Source: Hysterangium stoloniferum (taxonomy: Eukaryota; Basidiomycota; Agaricomycetes; Hysterangiales; Hysterangiaceae). From it: 64,000 nt of DNA. A program made the translations under genes and the position numbers. Positions 35,819 through 47,429 of the stretch are shown piece by piece. The DNA lies in NCBI GenBank assembly GCA_015178975.1, contig WHVD01000141.1, positions 154,974 to 218,973 on the forward strand. The letters run 5' to 3'. The first letter of the stretch is position 1, and each line of letters starts with the position of its first letter. The notes beneath the pieces were generated by a model. The model saw nothing but the letters and a program-made list of their open reading frames with translations. It searched no databases and had not been told where the DNA came from.

Positions 35819-36999
35819 CGGATCTCTGGGCAGATTCTCCAGTGGATATTCCAGACACTTCCTGGAAAATTCCCATGGAGCTCTGGAGGATTAGTCCAGG
35901 GAGTATCAGAATATTTACAGAGTGCAGAATGGACTTGGCTTCAGCTTATGTGCTGCACCCTCATGCACTCACTCAGGTGTCCATATTTCAGGGAGCAGGT
36001 ATATGTATGTATGTATGTCAGAGTGTTTACAGATACCCGGAGTTCCCAGGGGCTCCAGATGTCGAGTCTGGAGAGTTCTGGATATCAAACATACAGAAAG
36101 ACAGAAGGACTAATGGGATACAAACTAAGCCAAGATTAAAACTGAAGTGTAAGTACATGACTATGGAAGACTATATAGTTATTCCAATAATTGTACTACA
36201 TATCTAGGAGTATAATAAAACCTATTTGGAACTGTTTCCAAACTAAGGATATAATAACAAGTAAGATAGATGAGGAACAAGGATGGGGACATATCAAGGA
36301 ACAAGAGCAAGAACAATAAACAAATGAAAGAATATCTGTCAACCAGTCAGTTACCAAATGCAGAACAAAGGAAGCAAGTCAGAATATCCATGGACATCCG
36401 ATACTATCCAGAAATGGATCCGAACACTATAATGACTAAGTGTGCATATTTCTGGGAAAGCCATGGATTCTGGGGAAGTCAGAACATTGGCATAGAGAGG
36501 TGACTGTTAAGGAGTGCATGGAGCTTATTGGAGGGTCTCCAGAGAAACCTGTGGGAAAGCCAGTAGGACTTGGCTTCAGCTTATAAGCTGCACCCTCACA
36601 AGATCATGTCATCCAATTTCAGACAGGTGGATGAGAACCGGGGAGTCTGGGAGTAGTTGGTGGGTTGAGGGGTCAGACAGTGATGAGTTGGAGGTCGAAT
36701 AATAGATAGGTCAGAGCCTGTGGGCTCCGACAAGGTAAATAGTAGTGTGTTTCAAAGAGGAGATTAGAGTGGAAAATGTACTGAGATTACTGGGGGAATC
36801 TAAGCTGATTTTCTGACTGGATTGTATGTACAACATCTGCCAAACTATATAGACTGTGGAATGTATGTCATACCAAATCCAGTAATAATGAAATCTAAAC
36901 TAGTAATCATGAAATGAGATAAGTAAACACCAAATTTGGTGTTAGGAATGGAGTCCGGTGACTGATGCATGAGACAGGATCAGGGATAGACAGGGAAGA

Positions 37000-37720
37000 T
37001 GTTATGACCGTGTCGCAACCCTATCGGTCCCAAGGTTATCGCCACTTATCATGTTTCAAGTCACCATCTCGGAAACCATCGGCCCCGAAGCTGACGTATG
37101 TTTTCGTGAAGATCAAACTCCGTTTACGCCCACGTCAAAATAACTCGTATTGTCTGGTCAAACTTTTGATACGTCCCTTTTATTATGTTGATCCGTTCAA
37201 TCTTATGTTTCACATATGTCTATCTATATTTGTAGTCCTTGAACTATTTCCTTTTATCATAATCCCGCTCTCGGTTATCATCGGCCTCTGAACTAATCAT
37301 AAACTTCCCGTTCCTAGTCAAGCTTATTGTTAATGCCATTTTCCGCCCTTCTCCCCATTAGTATTTTCTAGACGCCTGTTACTTGTATATGAACCCGCTG
37401 TAGTTGTAGTTACTAGGCAATCAGAATATCGACTCAGAATACCCTCATACGTCTGTAACAGTCCCATACTAAGAACCCCCCATCCGCCTTCGCGTGCGCT
37501 CGCCCACTCCCGGCCCCGACTCCTTGGCCCGACACTCGACTTGTCCTCCGGTTCCAATCGGTACCTCGCCGAAAGGAGTTCTTTAGGATTAGTCTTCACC
37601 CGCCTGAAATCTAAGGACACCCTACAGATATTTGCGAGGGCGCAGCACATAAGCTGAAGCCAAGTCCTTCCGATTGGTCCCTGTCGGCCACCGACATTAG
37701 TCAGTTTTCAGTTCTTAACA
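37000..37720 (+). repeat. solo LTR, family A
   Basis: 721 bp, TGTTATGACC...TTCTTAACA, with GAAGA at 36995-36999 and 37721-37725. Closely similar to 21099-21821. Confidence 0.9.
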
Positions 37721-37840
37721 GAAGATGTGCATGGGGTCCAGGTGGGTATTCTGGTGACTGGTACATAAGATAATGAAGGTCAGGCATGGACAGGTCTGAC
37801 ATCTGAGTTCTGGTGGGTATTCCAGTAAACTGATAACTGG

Positions 37841-38523
37841 TGTGAAGGATAAGTCATATAGGAGGTGCGGCTAAAGGCTCTAAGCCTTACTCCTTAACCG
37901 CTTTATAATCTCATTATTCTCTTTATGTTCTATATTTTTATTCTATTTCTATATCTCATAAATACTGGTCAAACCCCCTTTATTTAGTTCGAGAGTCCAT
38001 GTATGCTTGTGGGCGCTCTCGCCCACAAGAAGTATGCGCATGTCACAGGTAGTAGTCACACAGATAGGAACTTAGACACTTTTGAACCCCGACAACCATC
38101 ACCTGCACACGCAAGTACTGGTTCAGGGCCTAGTCTGAAACTAGTCTTCGCTTTATCTCTCTTACTATATCTACAGTAACTACACTTCGCACTGAAACAG
38201 TCAAAGTCAGTTACTACCACTCGACTTGACTTCTACCTCTTGATTCGCGCAGTAAGAATATCCATCGTAGTTCATGTTCTTAGAATATTCTCTCTCCCTC
38301 ACAATACATACTCTCTCTCCGCTACTTGGCCGTTAGTCCAGCTAGCTACGCAATCAGACCGTACCGCCAGGTCGATCCGCTCTTGTAATTATTTACCAAT
38401 TGCACCTTAAGGGTCAATCGTAATCTATACTTGATCACTTCAAACTACTAGTCGGTTGTATTTCGTACTATCGTTAGTCGATAACGATCGCACATTGAGT
38501 AGTAAACTACTCGACCCTTTACA
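37841..38523 (+). repeat. solo LTR, family C
   Basis: 683 bp, TGTGAAGGATAAG...CCTTTACA, with ACTGG at 37836-37840 and 38524-38528. It is the only copy of this family in the window and lacks the palindromic motif shared by families A, B, D and E. Confidence 0.8.
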
Positions 38524-38750
38524 ACTGGTGCATGTAGGGTGTGGGTGCATATAGGGTAGTTCCCGGAGTCTGGCAGGTTTTCTGGTCATAACAGGTGACA
38601 AGGATGATCTGGTGAAGGTTAGGTCACAGACCAAAGTATCTAGAACAAACACAGGGAGTCCAGGCCGAGTTTTGGACCGGGAAATGACCAAGGACATTTG
38701 GAGATACTATCTGGGGAAGGGTGGAGTCCAACGGGTTCTGGGTCATAACA

Positions 38751-39099
38751 GGGGGTGTCTAGTGGAGGGTTGGGTTCTGGTGGATTCTGGATCTTAATAC
38801 TAATCTGGAAGGTAGTTCAGAACTTGATATGATGTCCAGGAAATACTCCATGGAGTCTCTGGGAACAGATCTTCACAGTCAGAAAATATTGACCTCATCT
38901 GTTCATTAGTAATTGTATTATTAATCCAAGTCTCTAATAGTCATACATCTTCAACATTACATCTGTGAGCCTTCATGTCTGGTATTAGCCTCTTACTTTA
39001 TCCACAGGACAAATTGATACTTCAACTTTATTGAAGAAAATCCAATTAATGTCAGTATTTTCTGACTGTCAACTGTTGATGAAGCCCAAGATGTGATCC
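38751..39099. other. no gene seen
   Basis: AT-rich spacer between the nested LTR block and a gag relic; nothing recognisable. Confidence 0.4.
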
Positions 39100-39690
39100 A
39101 AGACTGTCAGAGAGTTGGGTACTGTGGCACTTCAATCTGTGGCCCCTATTCCTTCACCAAAACATACTGTATTTGAGCCTTACAAGAATTCCAGTATCAC
39201 CATTAACCAAAACACAATGAGCTATGTATGTTGCCAAAACCTCCATGAGTAACATCACCAATTTGGGAATCAGAAGAAATTCAAGAAGAGTGTATTCAAT
39301 CTCTGACATTGCCAATTCAAGAAAAGAACCTCTGCCTGAGTCTCCACCTCCAGAACCTGTTACTTCTGAGGATGAAATGATGTTTCAACATTTTGGAGAT
39401 GCACTTGGAAAGGTTCTCAAAGATTGATTATCTTCTCCCAAGGAATCCAAGATTATGATTAATAAACCAGAAGAGGTTACAGGAGAAGAGCCATCAATGT
39501 TGAAGAATTTTATTGCTCAATGTGAAATGGTCTTTTGATCTTGACCAAAGTCATATGATTCTGATCAGTTGAAAATTATGATGGTAACTTCTTACTTTTG
39601 TAAAACTGCTCAAGAATGGTGGCAACTTTACTTGGTAAATCCTCCAATTCCACCTCCATCTTTCCTTGTGGATATCTTCATTTCTAGATG
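39100..39690 (+). mobile_element. gypsy gag relic
   Basis: Plus-strand pieces such as MLKNFIAQCEMVF, YDSDQLKIMMVTSYF and TAQEWWQLYLVNPP follow the order of a gypsy Gag capsid core. Stop codons lie between them. It abuts minus-strand pol sequence, so the junction at about 39690 is an inverted rearrangement or the edge of two elements. Confidence 0.6.
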
Positions 39691-41490
39691 AATTGTATGT
39701 CTTCAATATTTGATCCATATCCATAATCAATGTTACTTTTTCCACTATAAGAAGATAATATGTTGCACAAAGAGAGGCACTTATGTGTTCATTGGTAAAT
39801 ACTGGTCTGTTAGGATACACACACAGGCCGGGTTTCCAGAGAAACCCGCGGGATATCTGGTAGGACTTGGCTTCAGCTTATAGGCTGCGCCCTCGCTAGA
39901 TCGTGTTGTCCAATTTCAAACGGACAGATGGGGATCCCGGGGAGTCCGGGCGGGGTTCGTGGGTCGTAGGTCGTAAGTCAGGGGTCGTAGGTCGTAAGTC
40001 GGGGGTCGTGGGTTGTAAGTCGGAGGTCGTGGGTCGTGAGTCGAGTTGGTTGAGAGAGATAGATGCGCCAGAGCCCGTGGGCTCTGACTAGTGCGAGCGA
40101 TGTGAATTAAGTAAGGTTTTAGAGCGGAAAATGTTATTAGATTACTGGGGGGAATCTAAGCTAATTTTCTGACTGGATTGTATGTACAACATCTGCCAGT
40201 TTATATAGACCATGGAGTGAATGACATACCAAATCCAGTAATGGCGAAATGAAACTAACAAAACATGAAACGGGAATAGTAAACACCAAATTGGTGTTAG
40301 GAACGGAACAGAACGGAGCGGAGTCCGAATCGTGACAAAGCATAACCCATAACGGGAAACGGAGCGGGAGCGGAGTCCTAAATAGTGACAGGTCATTTGA
40401 CTAAAACGGAAATGGGGCTCGATTAGAGCAGTGACGGGATTCTAAGCGGGGTCCGGTGACTGGTGCGTGGGACGAAGACGGACATAGACAGAGACGGAGT
40501 CCGGGGGAAGTCCGGTGACTGATATGTGTCGTAATGAGGTCGAATGTAACGAGTCTTAATGTAACGGAGTCCAGGCGGGAAATCCTATAAACAGACGATT
40601 GGTGCTTGTAGCGCGTGGGGGCGTACGGGTTAGTGCCCGGAGTCCAGTGGGATTGTCCAGTCGTAACATGGTCAAAGATTAATCAAATTCTTTTTTGTGT
40701 AATTGGGTTTGGAAGGATAAACATCACTTCTTCTTGATAAAAGATCTGTTTTCAAATTTAGTTTTCCCAGCCTAGATTGAATGATTAAATTGAAAGTCAA
40801 TAAATATTCTGCCTATCAAGCTTGTTGTTAGGATAAAACTCAAGTTATTGCAAAATATTTGAGATTTTTGTGATCTGTTAAAACTTTGATTGGTTCTTTG
40901 TTCCTTTGAAATAATGTCACCAAATTTTGAAGGATTTGAATATTGCCAATAATTCTTTGTTGTAAGTGTCATAATTTATTTCAGAAGTCAAAAGATTTTG
41001 TGAATGATATATAAGTGACTGGATGAATTTCATTGTCAGGAGTCTGTATAGAAAATATTGAGCCAATAGCATGGTCAGAAGCATCAGTTTGAAGTATAGC
41101 TTTATTTTCTGGATGCCAATGAATCAAAGTCAGAGCTGTAGTAAATTATTTTTTCAAAGGATTAAATGCTTCTTGACATTTTTTGTCAAAATGCCATTGA
41201 ACTTTTATTGAGTCCTCAATAGTTGATGCATAATTGTAGACTTTCATCTTTTTTCTTAATGAATAGAGTAGGTGTGCCAGCAGAAGATTGAGAGAATCAA
41301 ATAATTTTCTTCAAAGAATTTTCTTGAGGATATTCTTGTAATACTTGTAGCTCTGTCTCAGATAATGAATAGATTGGTCCCAGAAGTGGAGTTGTTCCTT
41401 CTTCTAATGGGATATCATGATCATAGCTTCAATGTTGGAATAAGGCTTCAGCTCCTTTTTTGTTGAAGACACCCAAAAAGTCGGAATATT
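39691..41490 (-). mobile_element. gypsy pol relic, split by a solo LTR
   Basis: Read on minus from 41300 down: SAGTPTLFIKKK (RT start), then after a large internal deletion FDKKCQEAFNPLKK, IHWHPENKAILQTDASDHAI (RNase H), SDVYPSKPNYTKKN (near 40740) and, after the solo LTR, RPVFTNEHISASLCATYYL (about 39810-39755). The matching chromovirus order is DVYPKEGS...PIFTNQQLTASVRATFL. Stops occur throughout and the RT core is lost. Confidence 0.7.
39808..40668 (-). repeat. solo LTR, family B (reverse)
   Basis: 861 bp, TGTTAGGATACAC...GTCGTAACA, flanked by TGGTC at 39803-39807 and 40669-40673. It has the longest heptamer-like GGTCGTGGGTCGTAAGTC run of the family (39955-40040), which explains its length. 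Confidence 0.9.
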
Positions 41491-41512
41491 CCATTGGAAC
41501 ATTTGGTATGTT

Positions 41513-42771
41513 TGTTAGGATCCCATCGTTTTGGACCCCCGTACCTTGCATTTCACCAAGAAACCCTCATTGTCTCATTATCAGAGCCTCCACCCATGCC
41601 ATTACCCTTCATCATGCCCCCAATACTTGTTTATAATGAACTAGCATCCCATTCCATCTCCATTCCTCTGTTCCCATCTCCACATATATCCTTATTGCCA
41701 CCTAATATTGTTGCTTAGTACCATACATTAGTTTCTATCACCCCCACCTTGTCATCACTTCCCTTTGATCCGTCCTACACTTCACTTCTCTGATTGGCCT
41801 TTCGATCACCCATCTCAATGTAGTATAAAGCCCTTTCCATGTACACTACAGTTCTTCAGTTCAAATATTGACTTAGATTAGCCCCTCTTAGTTTTTCACT
41901 GTTAAGTGCCATGTCGAAAACTTATTCCGGAACTATCGGAAAGTCACCAGGAAGTCGGGAACTATCAGATAGGGTCAGGACGTCGGCTTCAGCTTATGTG
42001 CTGCACCTCTACGCAAACGCTCAAAGTCCTTAATTTCAGAAGTGAGACTTACGATGGAAGATAGGATATTCAGAGTTCCGAAGAGTTCTGAATATTGAGC
42101 GTACAGAAAGATGGAAGAAGGAATAAGAAACTAAGTTGATATCAGATCTAAGGTAAAGTACAAATTCGTGGAAACTAATATAAGTCTTCTCGTTATTGTA
42201 CTACAAACTGAGACCATAATAAGACGGAAACAGAAGTATTCTTAAAATGGAAATACAATAAGACATATCAGGGAGACAATATTCCAAAATGGGAATATAA
42301 TAAACAAACGAGTGAATACTTGTCAACAGACAAATTACCAAATGTGGAACAAGGGAAGAATGCAGAAGATATGGTAATTATGATGTTCCGTAGTTGGAGA
42401 TCGGAATTCGGATATTAAAACATCTGAGAACGGGTCATAACATTCACCTTCCCCTCTCATCACTATATTCTTAAAGAGTGGTCTTTGGCAAGCCATGACC
42501 TTCAAACTCTTAGTGATTTGGCCCTCCAGTTGATCAAGCTAAGTGTTGACTCTTAATCATATCATACTATCTGCTATGTTTGAAATACTGGGGCACCCTG
42601 ACAGTTTGTGCAAGGGTGCAACACATAGGTTGAAGCCAAGCTCCACTACAGTTATAGAGTCGGACCTCCCAACTAGGACAATCTCTATTGTTGGCCCCCT
42701 GATTAACTCATTTCCCATCATTGGCCCTCCAACTTAGAGCATGCCCCCTCTTCCCAGCTTAGATCTTAACA
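41513..42771 (+). repeat. solo LTR, family D, with nested LTR
   Basis: TGTTAGGATCCCATCG...GATCTTAACA, flanked by ATGTT at 41508-41512 and 42772-42776. About 711 bp without the family E LTR inside. It carries a diverged shared motif (GGGTGCAACACATAGGTTG) near 42614. Confidence 0.85.
41900..42442 (-). repeat. solo LTR, family E (reverse)
   Basis: 543 bp, TGTTAAGTGCC...GGTCATAACA, flanked by TTCAC at 41895-41899 and 42443-42447, within the family D LTR. Shared motif in reverse at about 41981-42006. Confidence 0.9.
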
Positions 42772-42900
42772 ATGTTGAATGAAGTTGAAGTTGTAGCTTT
42801 GACACCAGAGGCCTTACAAGTCTTGAAAGATTAATTGTGAATAAAACTATAAGTTGGGAATCTTTTGCTTTCACAGCTTGTAAGATGCTTTCTTGTTTAC

Positions 42901-44884
42901 TGTTGGGATCCTCACCCTTTCAGGCACTCAGAACTTGGTCTTACCTTGGTAATCTTTCCAGGACCCCAACAGCAGTACCTCAGGATCCAGAGCCACTGCC
43001 TTGGGACCCTGACACTTGGTTTATGTTGTTGTCCCTGTCTTTCAGCCTCTGCAACTTGTTTGTAACCTTGTAACCCTCCAGCACCCTGACATTGGAACCC
43101 CCAGTACATGGTACCACTGCCTCGGCATCCTGAAGCCTGCTTTGTTGTAGAATACCCCTTTAGGCCTTCCCTTCCATCTGTGTTCCAATGCTCTCCCTTC
43201 ATCTGTGTTCCAATGCTCTCCCTTCATCTGTGTTCCAATGCTCTCCCTTCATCTGTGTTCCAATGCTCTCCCTTCATCTGTGTTCCAATGCTCTCCCTTC
43301 ATCTGTGTTCCAATGCTCTCCCTTCATCTGTGTTCCAATGCTCTCCCTTCATCTGTGTTCCAATGCTCTCCCTTCATCTGTGTTCCAATGCTCTCCCTTC
43401 ATCTGTGTTCCAATGCTCTCCCTTCATCTGTGTTCCAATGCTCTCCCTTCATCTGTGTTCCAATGCTCTCCCTTCATCTGTGTTCCAATGCTCTCCCTTC
43501 ATCTGTGTTCCAATGCTCTCCCTTCATCTGTGTTCCAATGCTCTCCCTTCATCTGTGTTCCAATGCTCTCCCTTCATCTGTGTTCCAATGCTCTCCCTTC
43601 ATCTGTGTTCCAATGCTCTCCCTTCATCTGTGTTCCAATGCTCTCCCTTCATCTGTGTTCCAATGCTCTCCCTTCATCTGTGTTCCAATGCTCTCCCTTC
43701 ATCTGTGTTCCAATGCTCTCCCTTCATCTGTGTTCCAATGCTCTCCCTTCATCTGTGTTCCAATGCTCTCCCTTCATCTGTGTTCCAATGCTCTCCCTTC
43801 ATCTGTGTTCCAATGCTCTCCCTTCATCTGTGTTCCAATGCTCTCCCTTCATCTGTGTTCCAATGCTCTCCCTTCATCTGTGTTCCAATGCTCTCCCTTC
43901 ATCTGTGTTCCAATGCTCTCCCTTCATCTGTGTTCCAATGCTCTCCCTTCATCTGTGTTCCAATGCTCTCCCTTCATCTGTGTTCCAATGCTCTCCCTTC
44001 ATCTGTGTTCCAATGCTCTCCCTTCATCTGTGTTCCAATGCTCTCCCTTCATCTGTGTTCCAATGCTCTCCCTTCATCTGTGTTCCAATGCTCTCCCTTC
44101 ATCTGTGTTCCAATGCTCTCCCTTCATCTGTGTTCCAATGCTCTCCCTTCATCTGTGTTCCAATGCTCTCCCTTCATCTGTGTTCCAATGCTCTCCCTTC
44201 ATCTGTGTTCCAATGCTCTCCCTTCATCTGTGTTCCAATGCTCTCCCTTCATCTGTGTTCCAATGCTCTCCCTTCATCTGTGTTCCAATGCTCTCCCTTC
44301 ATCTGTGTTCCAATGCTCTCCCTTCATCTGTGTTCCAATGCTCTCCCTTCATCTGTGTTCCAATGCTCTCCCTTCATCTGTTCTATGTGTAAACATTATT
44401 TGTCACCTCATACCTTTTAGAATACTTTTGTTACATCACATTCAGTTCTAGTTTGTTCCTTGTTCCTTTTCATACTTCTTTTGACCCATCATGACCTCTC
44501 CCTTCTCTAATCAGACCTCCAATCATCTGTCTCACTGTAGTATAGAGTCTTTCTCATGTATGCTACAGTTCTCTAGTTTGAACCTCGACCTAGATTATCT
44601 TGCTCTTGTTTAAGTTCTCTTACATTTCTCTTAATACTCTTCACTCTATGACCCTTAGTATTTTTGGCCCTCTGGTCGATTGAGCTAAGTGGCATCTTTA
44701 GCCTTTATTGTACTATCTGCTCTGTTTGAAATACCAGAGCACCCTAACAGTTCATGCAAGGGCATAACACATACATTGAAAAGCTCCACTTTGCCTTATG
44801 GAATCAGACCTCCCGATTAATACAATTTACCATTTTTGGACCTCCAAAATCATCCCCTTTTGCCCCCTTGCTTAAATCTTAACA
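42901..44884 (+). repeat. solo LTR, family D, expanded by minisatellite
   Basis: TGTTGGGATCC...AAATCTTAACA, flanked by TTTAC at 42896-42900 and 44885-44889. The 1984-bp length is due to the 25-bp array at 43170-44383; without it the LTR is about 780 bp, near the 711 bp of the other copy. Confidence 0.85.
43170..44383 (+). repeat. perfect 25-bp minisatellite, ~48 units
   Basis: The unit CCAATGCTCTCCCTTCATCT plus GTGTT repeats from about 43176 to 44376 with exactly 25-bp spacing (1200/25 = 48) and no visible variant apart from a CCATCTG start. Because 25 is not a multiple of three, all three plus-strand frames read the same 25-residue peptide repeat without stops. The long open frames here (395-447 codons) are therefore by-products of the repeat. 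Confidence 0.95.
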
Positions 44885-44889
44885 TTTAC

Positions 44890-45310
44890 TATATTTATGC
44901 TTGGATTAATAGTCTCGGGTTTTGATTTTTCAAAGCTTTTCTCAGAGGTAAATGAATGACCTGCCAAGGTCAAAGCATGCTTCTGTTCTGATAAAGTCTC
45001 AAGTGGCATTTGAATCAGATTCAGATTTGTTGAATGTGTCAAAGTAGGTTGAACAATATATGGTCAGATTGCCAGTCAATCTCAAAATTGCATTGCTTCA
45101 GCCAGTTGAATCCTAATACCACTTGACAAGATAAGTCCAGATTTGTAGATATTTAGAATCATAATTCTTGAGTTTGTCCAGATGGCAAATAAACTTGTAA
45201 TTTAGTCATACATATATGTAATTTGTCCAGATGTTGGAATTGATCTGTCCATTAATTATATTGCTGAAATGATAGATTGAAAGCAAGATTTCCCAGAACA
45301 TCCACCAATT
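44890..45310 (-). mobile_element. gypsy protease relic
   Basis: The minus strand reads KLQVYLPSGQTQEL, STNLDLSCQVVLGFNWLKQC and FEIDWQSDHI, matching the region after the gypsy aspartic protease (chromovirus: LDSSCSVVLGHNWLTRYNPL). With 42777-42900 and 39691-41490 it may be one old minus-strand element dispersed by LTR insertions. Confidence 0.65.
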
Positions 45311-46005
45311 TGTAATGGATTCAGCTATTTACATACTCTCTCAAATAGTTTAACAAATGTTGATGCAGCAAGGGATTCAAGAAATAAACAAATACAGGTC
45401 CAGTAATTTAAATACTGATAGATTAATTAGCTGTGCTACATATTAAGCTTAAACAACTGAAGTCAATATTTGTTTGGTCTCTTGACAAATTCAAATGCAC
45501 TTGTAGTGATGTGCTCTACAGAGGCTAAGTTCTTCTTGAGAATAAAAATCAGGAGCTAAATGCATGTGAAATAAGTCAGCAGAAACTTGTCATAAGTCTT
45601 TGCTTTCTTCTAGCTTTTGAGCTTACTATTTATAAAGATTTAACAAGCTGTTAAATAATTTATAAATAGAGAAACTGTCCAAGTGTTGAATATCCAAGTG
45701 TTTGTTTAAAGATGGATTAACTGTGCTGTTAATGTGGGCTGTTGAATAACCTAAATGGGCAGGGATTTCAGTAATAAGAATTTAGATTTACTTATGAGAT
45801 TAGTAAGCCTAAAGGTTTCTGGGAGGCTGAGGGAACTTAGATGAATTAGCTAATTCAAGAGTGCTAACAAAGAGTTCAAGATTCTGCAACTGTAGGCACT
45901 TGTAGTTAAGTAATTTCACACTAAGGCTATTATTGAAGCTTTTATTATGAAGAAGATAGTGCTTCTGAGCTGGTGCTGTTGATGGTAGTAAAGTAGTATT
46001 AGATG
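45311..46005 (+). repeat. family F LTR, partial copy
   Basis: Starts TGTAATGGATTCAGC and parallels 49542-49836 and 50666-51045 (shared AGGGATTCAAGAAATAAAC, GTGATGTGCTCTAC, GCTGAGGGAACTTAGATG). Similarity stops near GTAGTAAAGTAG at about 46000, so the 3' half is missing. Confidence 0.65.
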
Positions 46006-46509
46006 TTGACAGTATATAGAAAAACAGGTGAGGTTTAGTTCGTATGATTAAGCTACTGTAATGTACTACTTAGCTGACCATATTTGAATAAACTATGAAA
46101 GTGCATATTGTAAAAATATGTAGTAAATAATGAGTTTCCTCAATGACTTGCAACATCAACATAAGTAAAACCAATATCCCCACTTTGCATGTTGTTGAGA
46201 GCTCACAGTAAATCTATATGCACCAAACAAAAATAAGCACTTTTAACACAAAAAAAATGTGCCCACTTGATGTGAAATCTGTCTGAAAATTACAACATAC
46301 AGCTGCTGTGCCCACTAGATGTGAATTCATCTGGTACTTTTGGCATCAAATTGAACCTTGGAGTATCCTTTGCTCCTAGAAACACATTCTCCCAACCTCC
46401 CAGACCACACATGCCAGACCTCAGAGCCATGCTTGCAATTCCTAGTCCTTGTGACAAAATCACATATACAATATAAAAATGCTCTCCCCTGTGCTAGCAG
46501 TGAAAGCCT
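46006..46509. other. no gene seen
   Basis: AT-rich; contains a loose repeat of TGTGCCCACT.GATGTGAA at about 46259 and 46308. No domain is recognised. Confidence 0.35.
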
Positions 46510-47224
46510 CTAGATTTCAGTAGGTGATCCACTTGACAAATATTTGATTGGATTTGGTGCAGGACAAAAATTCATGATGTGACCTTCATTAGTGCATCTA
46601 TAGCAATTTATTGGCCATTTTGCATTTTGTAAGTCCATTTTTGTTTTTAGGGCAATTTGACTCTCAGTGTCCTTCCAGCCTTTCAAATGGCTTTCTTCTT
46701 CCAGTGCCACAGAATTAACCTTGACAGTAAGTGATCCTACATGCTGCATAAGAGCAGTCACAACTGCACCAAATTCCAGAGCTAAACAATAAATGAGGAC
46801 ATCTGGCACATCCTCTTCACATAACTCAACTTCAATCACTCAAAGTTGCAAAACAAGAGTTAAAATCCCATGGATGTATCTTATCACCAGCTTATTGATA
46901 TCATGCTAGTATGTATAATGTTGTCATTTCAATGAAATCTGGTTGGCCTAATTATTTCCCTGGTAGATTTTTGCAAGTGCTTGCCATGCCTCAGGCCCAG
47001 TGGTGCAATCCCAAATATACAATTGCCGTGTAACCATCCTCCAAATGCCTTTCCCCTTCCAAATACTCCTTGCTGTCCTCATCCTTAGGTGGCTTTGTTC
47101 CACCACTCACAACACTCCAAGATCCAGAATGCCACAGAACCATTAATAGCAAAAAGTTCCACTCATAATAATTATTACCCAAAAGTTTCAGAATGCTTGC
47201 AAGTATGGCATTGATATTAGACAT
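46510..47224 (-). mobile_element. copia gag relic
   Basis: The minus strand first reads GNNYYEWNFLLLMVL and SGSWSVVSGGTKPP (the copia Gag N-terminal fold) and, about 450 bp on, the zinc knuckle CYRCTNEGHIMNFC (CX2CX4HX4C). The frame is interrupted between. It differs from the copia element at 18 kb. Confidence 0.7.
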
Positions 47225-47260
47225 AAAATAATGAGATAATATTAATGAGACTCTTTATGT

Positions 47261-47290
47261 TAGGATCCTCACCCTTTCAGGCCTCCACAA
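47261..47290 (+). repeat. family D LTR 5' fragment
   Basis: TGTTAGGATCCTCACCCTTT and CAGGC match the first 25-30 bp of the LTR at 42901; the remainder is absent. Confidence 0.5.
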
Positions 47291-47429
47291 TAACAATATA
47301 ATAGTCTCAGAAAAGTCATCACTAGTTGAACATGAAGTTTTGTAGCAATATTGCTTTTATTAGTAAACATCTGATATTATTGCAATCACAAACATCCTTA
47401 ATGAGTATCTTGATTCTCAAATTGAATAA

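Larger units (their letters stand above)
36505..38593 (-). repeat. family B LTR (reverse) with two LTRs inside
   Basis: Starts TGTTAAGGAGTGC and ends GGTCATAACA, flanked by GGTGAC on both sides (36499-36504, 38594-38599). Without the inner family A (37000-37720) and family C (37841-38523) LTRs and their target copies it would be about 675 bp, so it may also carry a deletion. Confidence 0.8.
35819..38750 (-). repeat. family E LTR (reverse) hosting nested LTRs
   Basis: Starts TGTTACGTTCC and resumes after the nested block to end in GGGTCATAACA at 38750. Shared with the family E LTR at 41900 are the palindromic motif in TTCAGCTTATGTGCTGCACC form, ATATTTCAG and CATACAGAAAGA. The outer part covers 35819-36504 and 38594-38750. 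Matching target duplications were not found, so its outer ends are tentative. Confidence 0.45.

Noticed and set aside
43170..44383. CRISPR-like array
   Set aside because: There are no spacers between units, the sequence is a head-to-tail minisatellite inside an LTR, and the genome is eukaryotic.
43108..44451. Open frames of 395-447 codons on the plus strand
   Set aside because: They are read-through of a 25-bp repeat lacking stops in all three frames; the peptide is the same in each frame, so this is not gene evidence.
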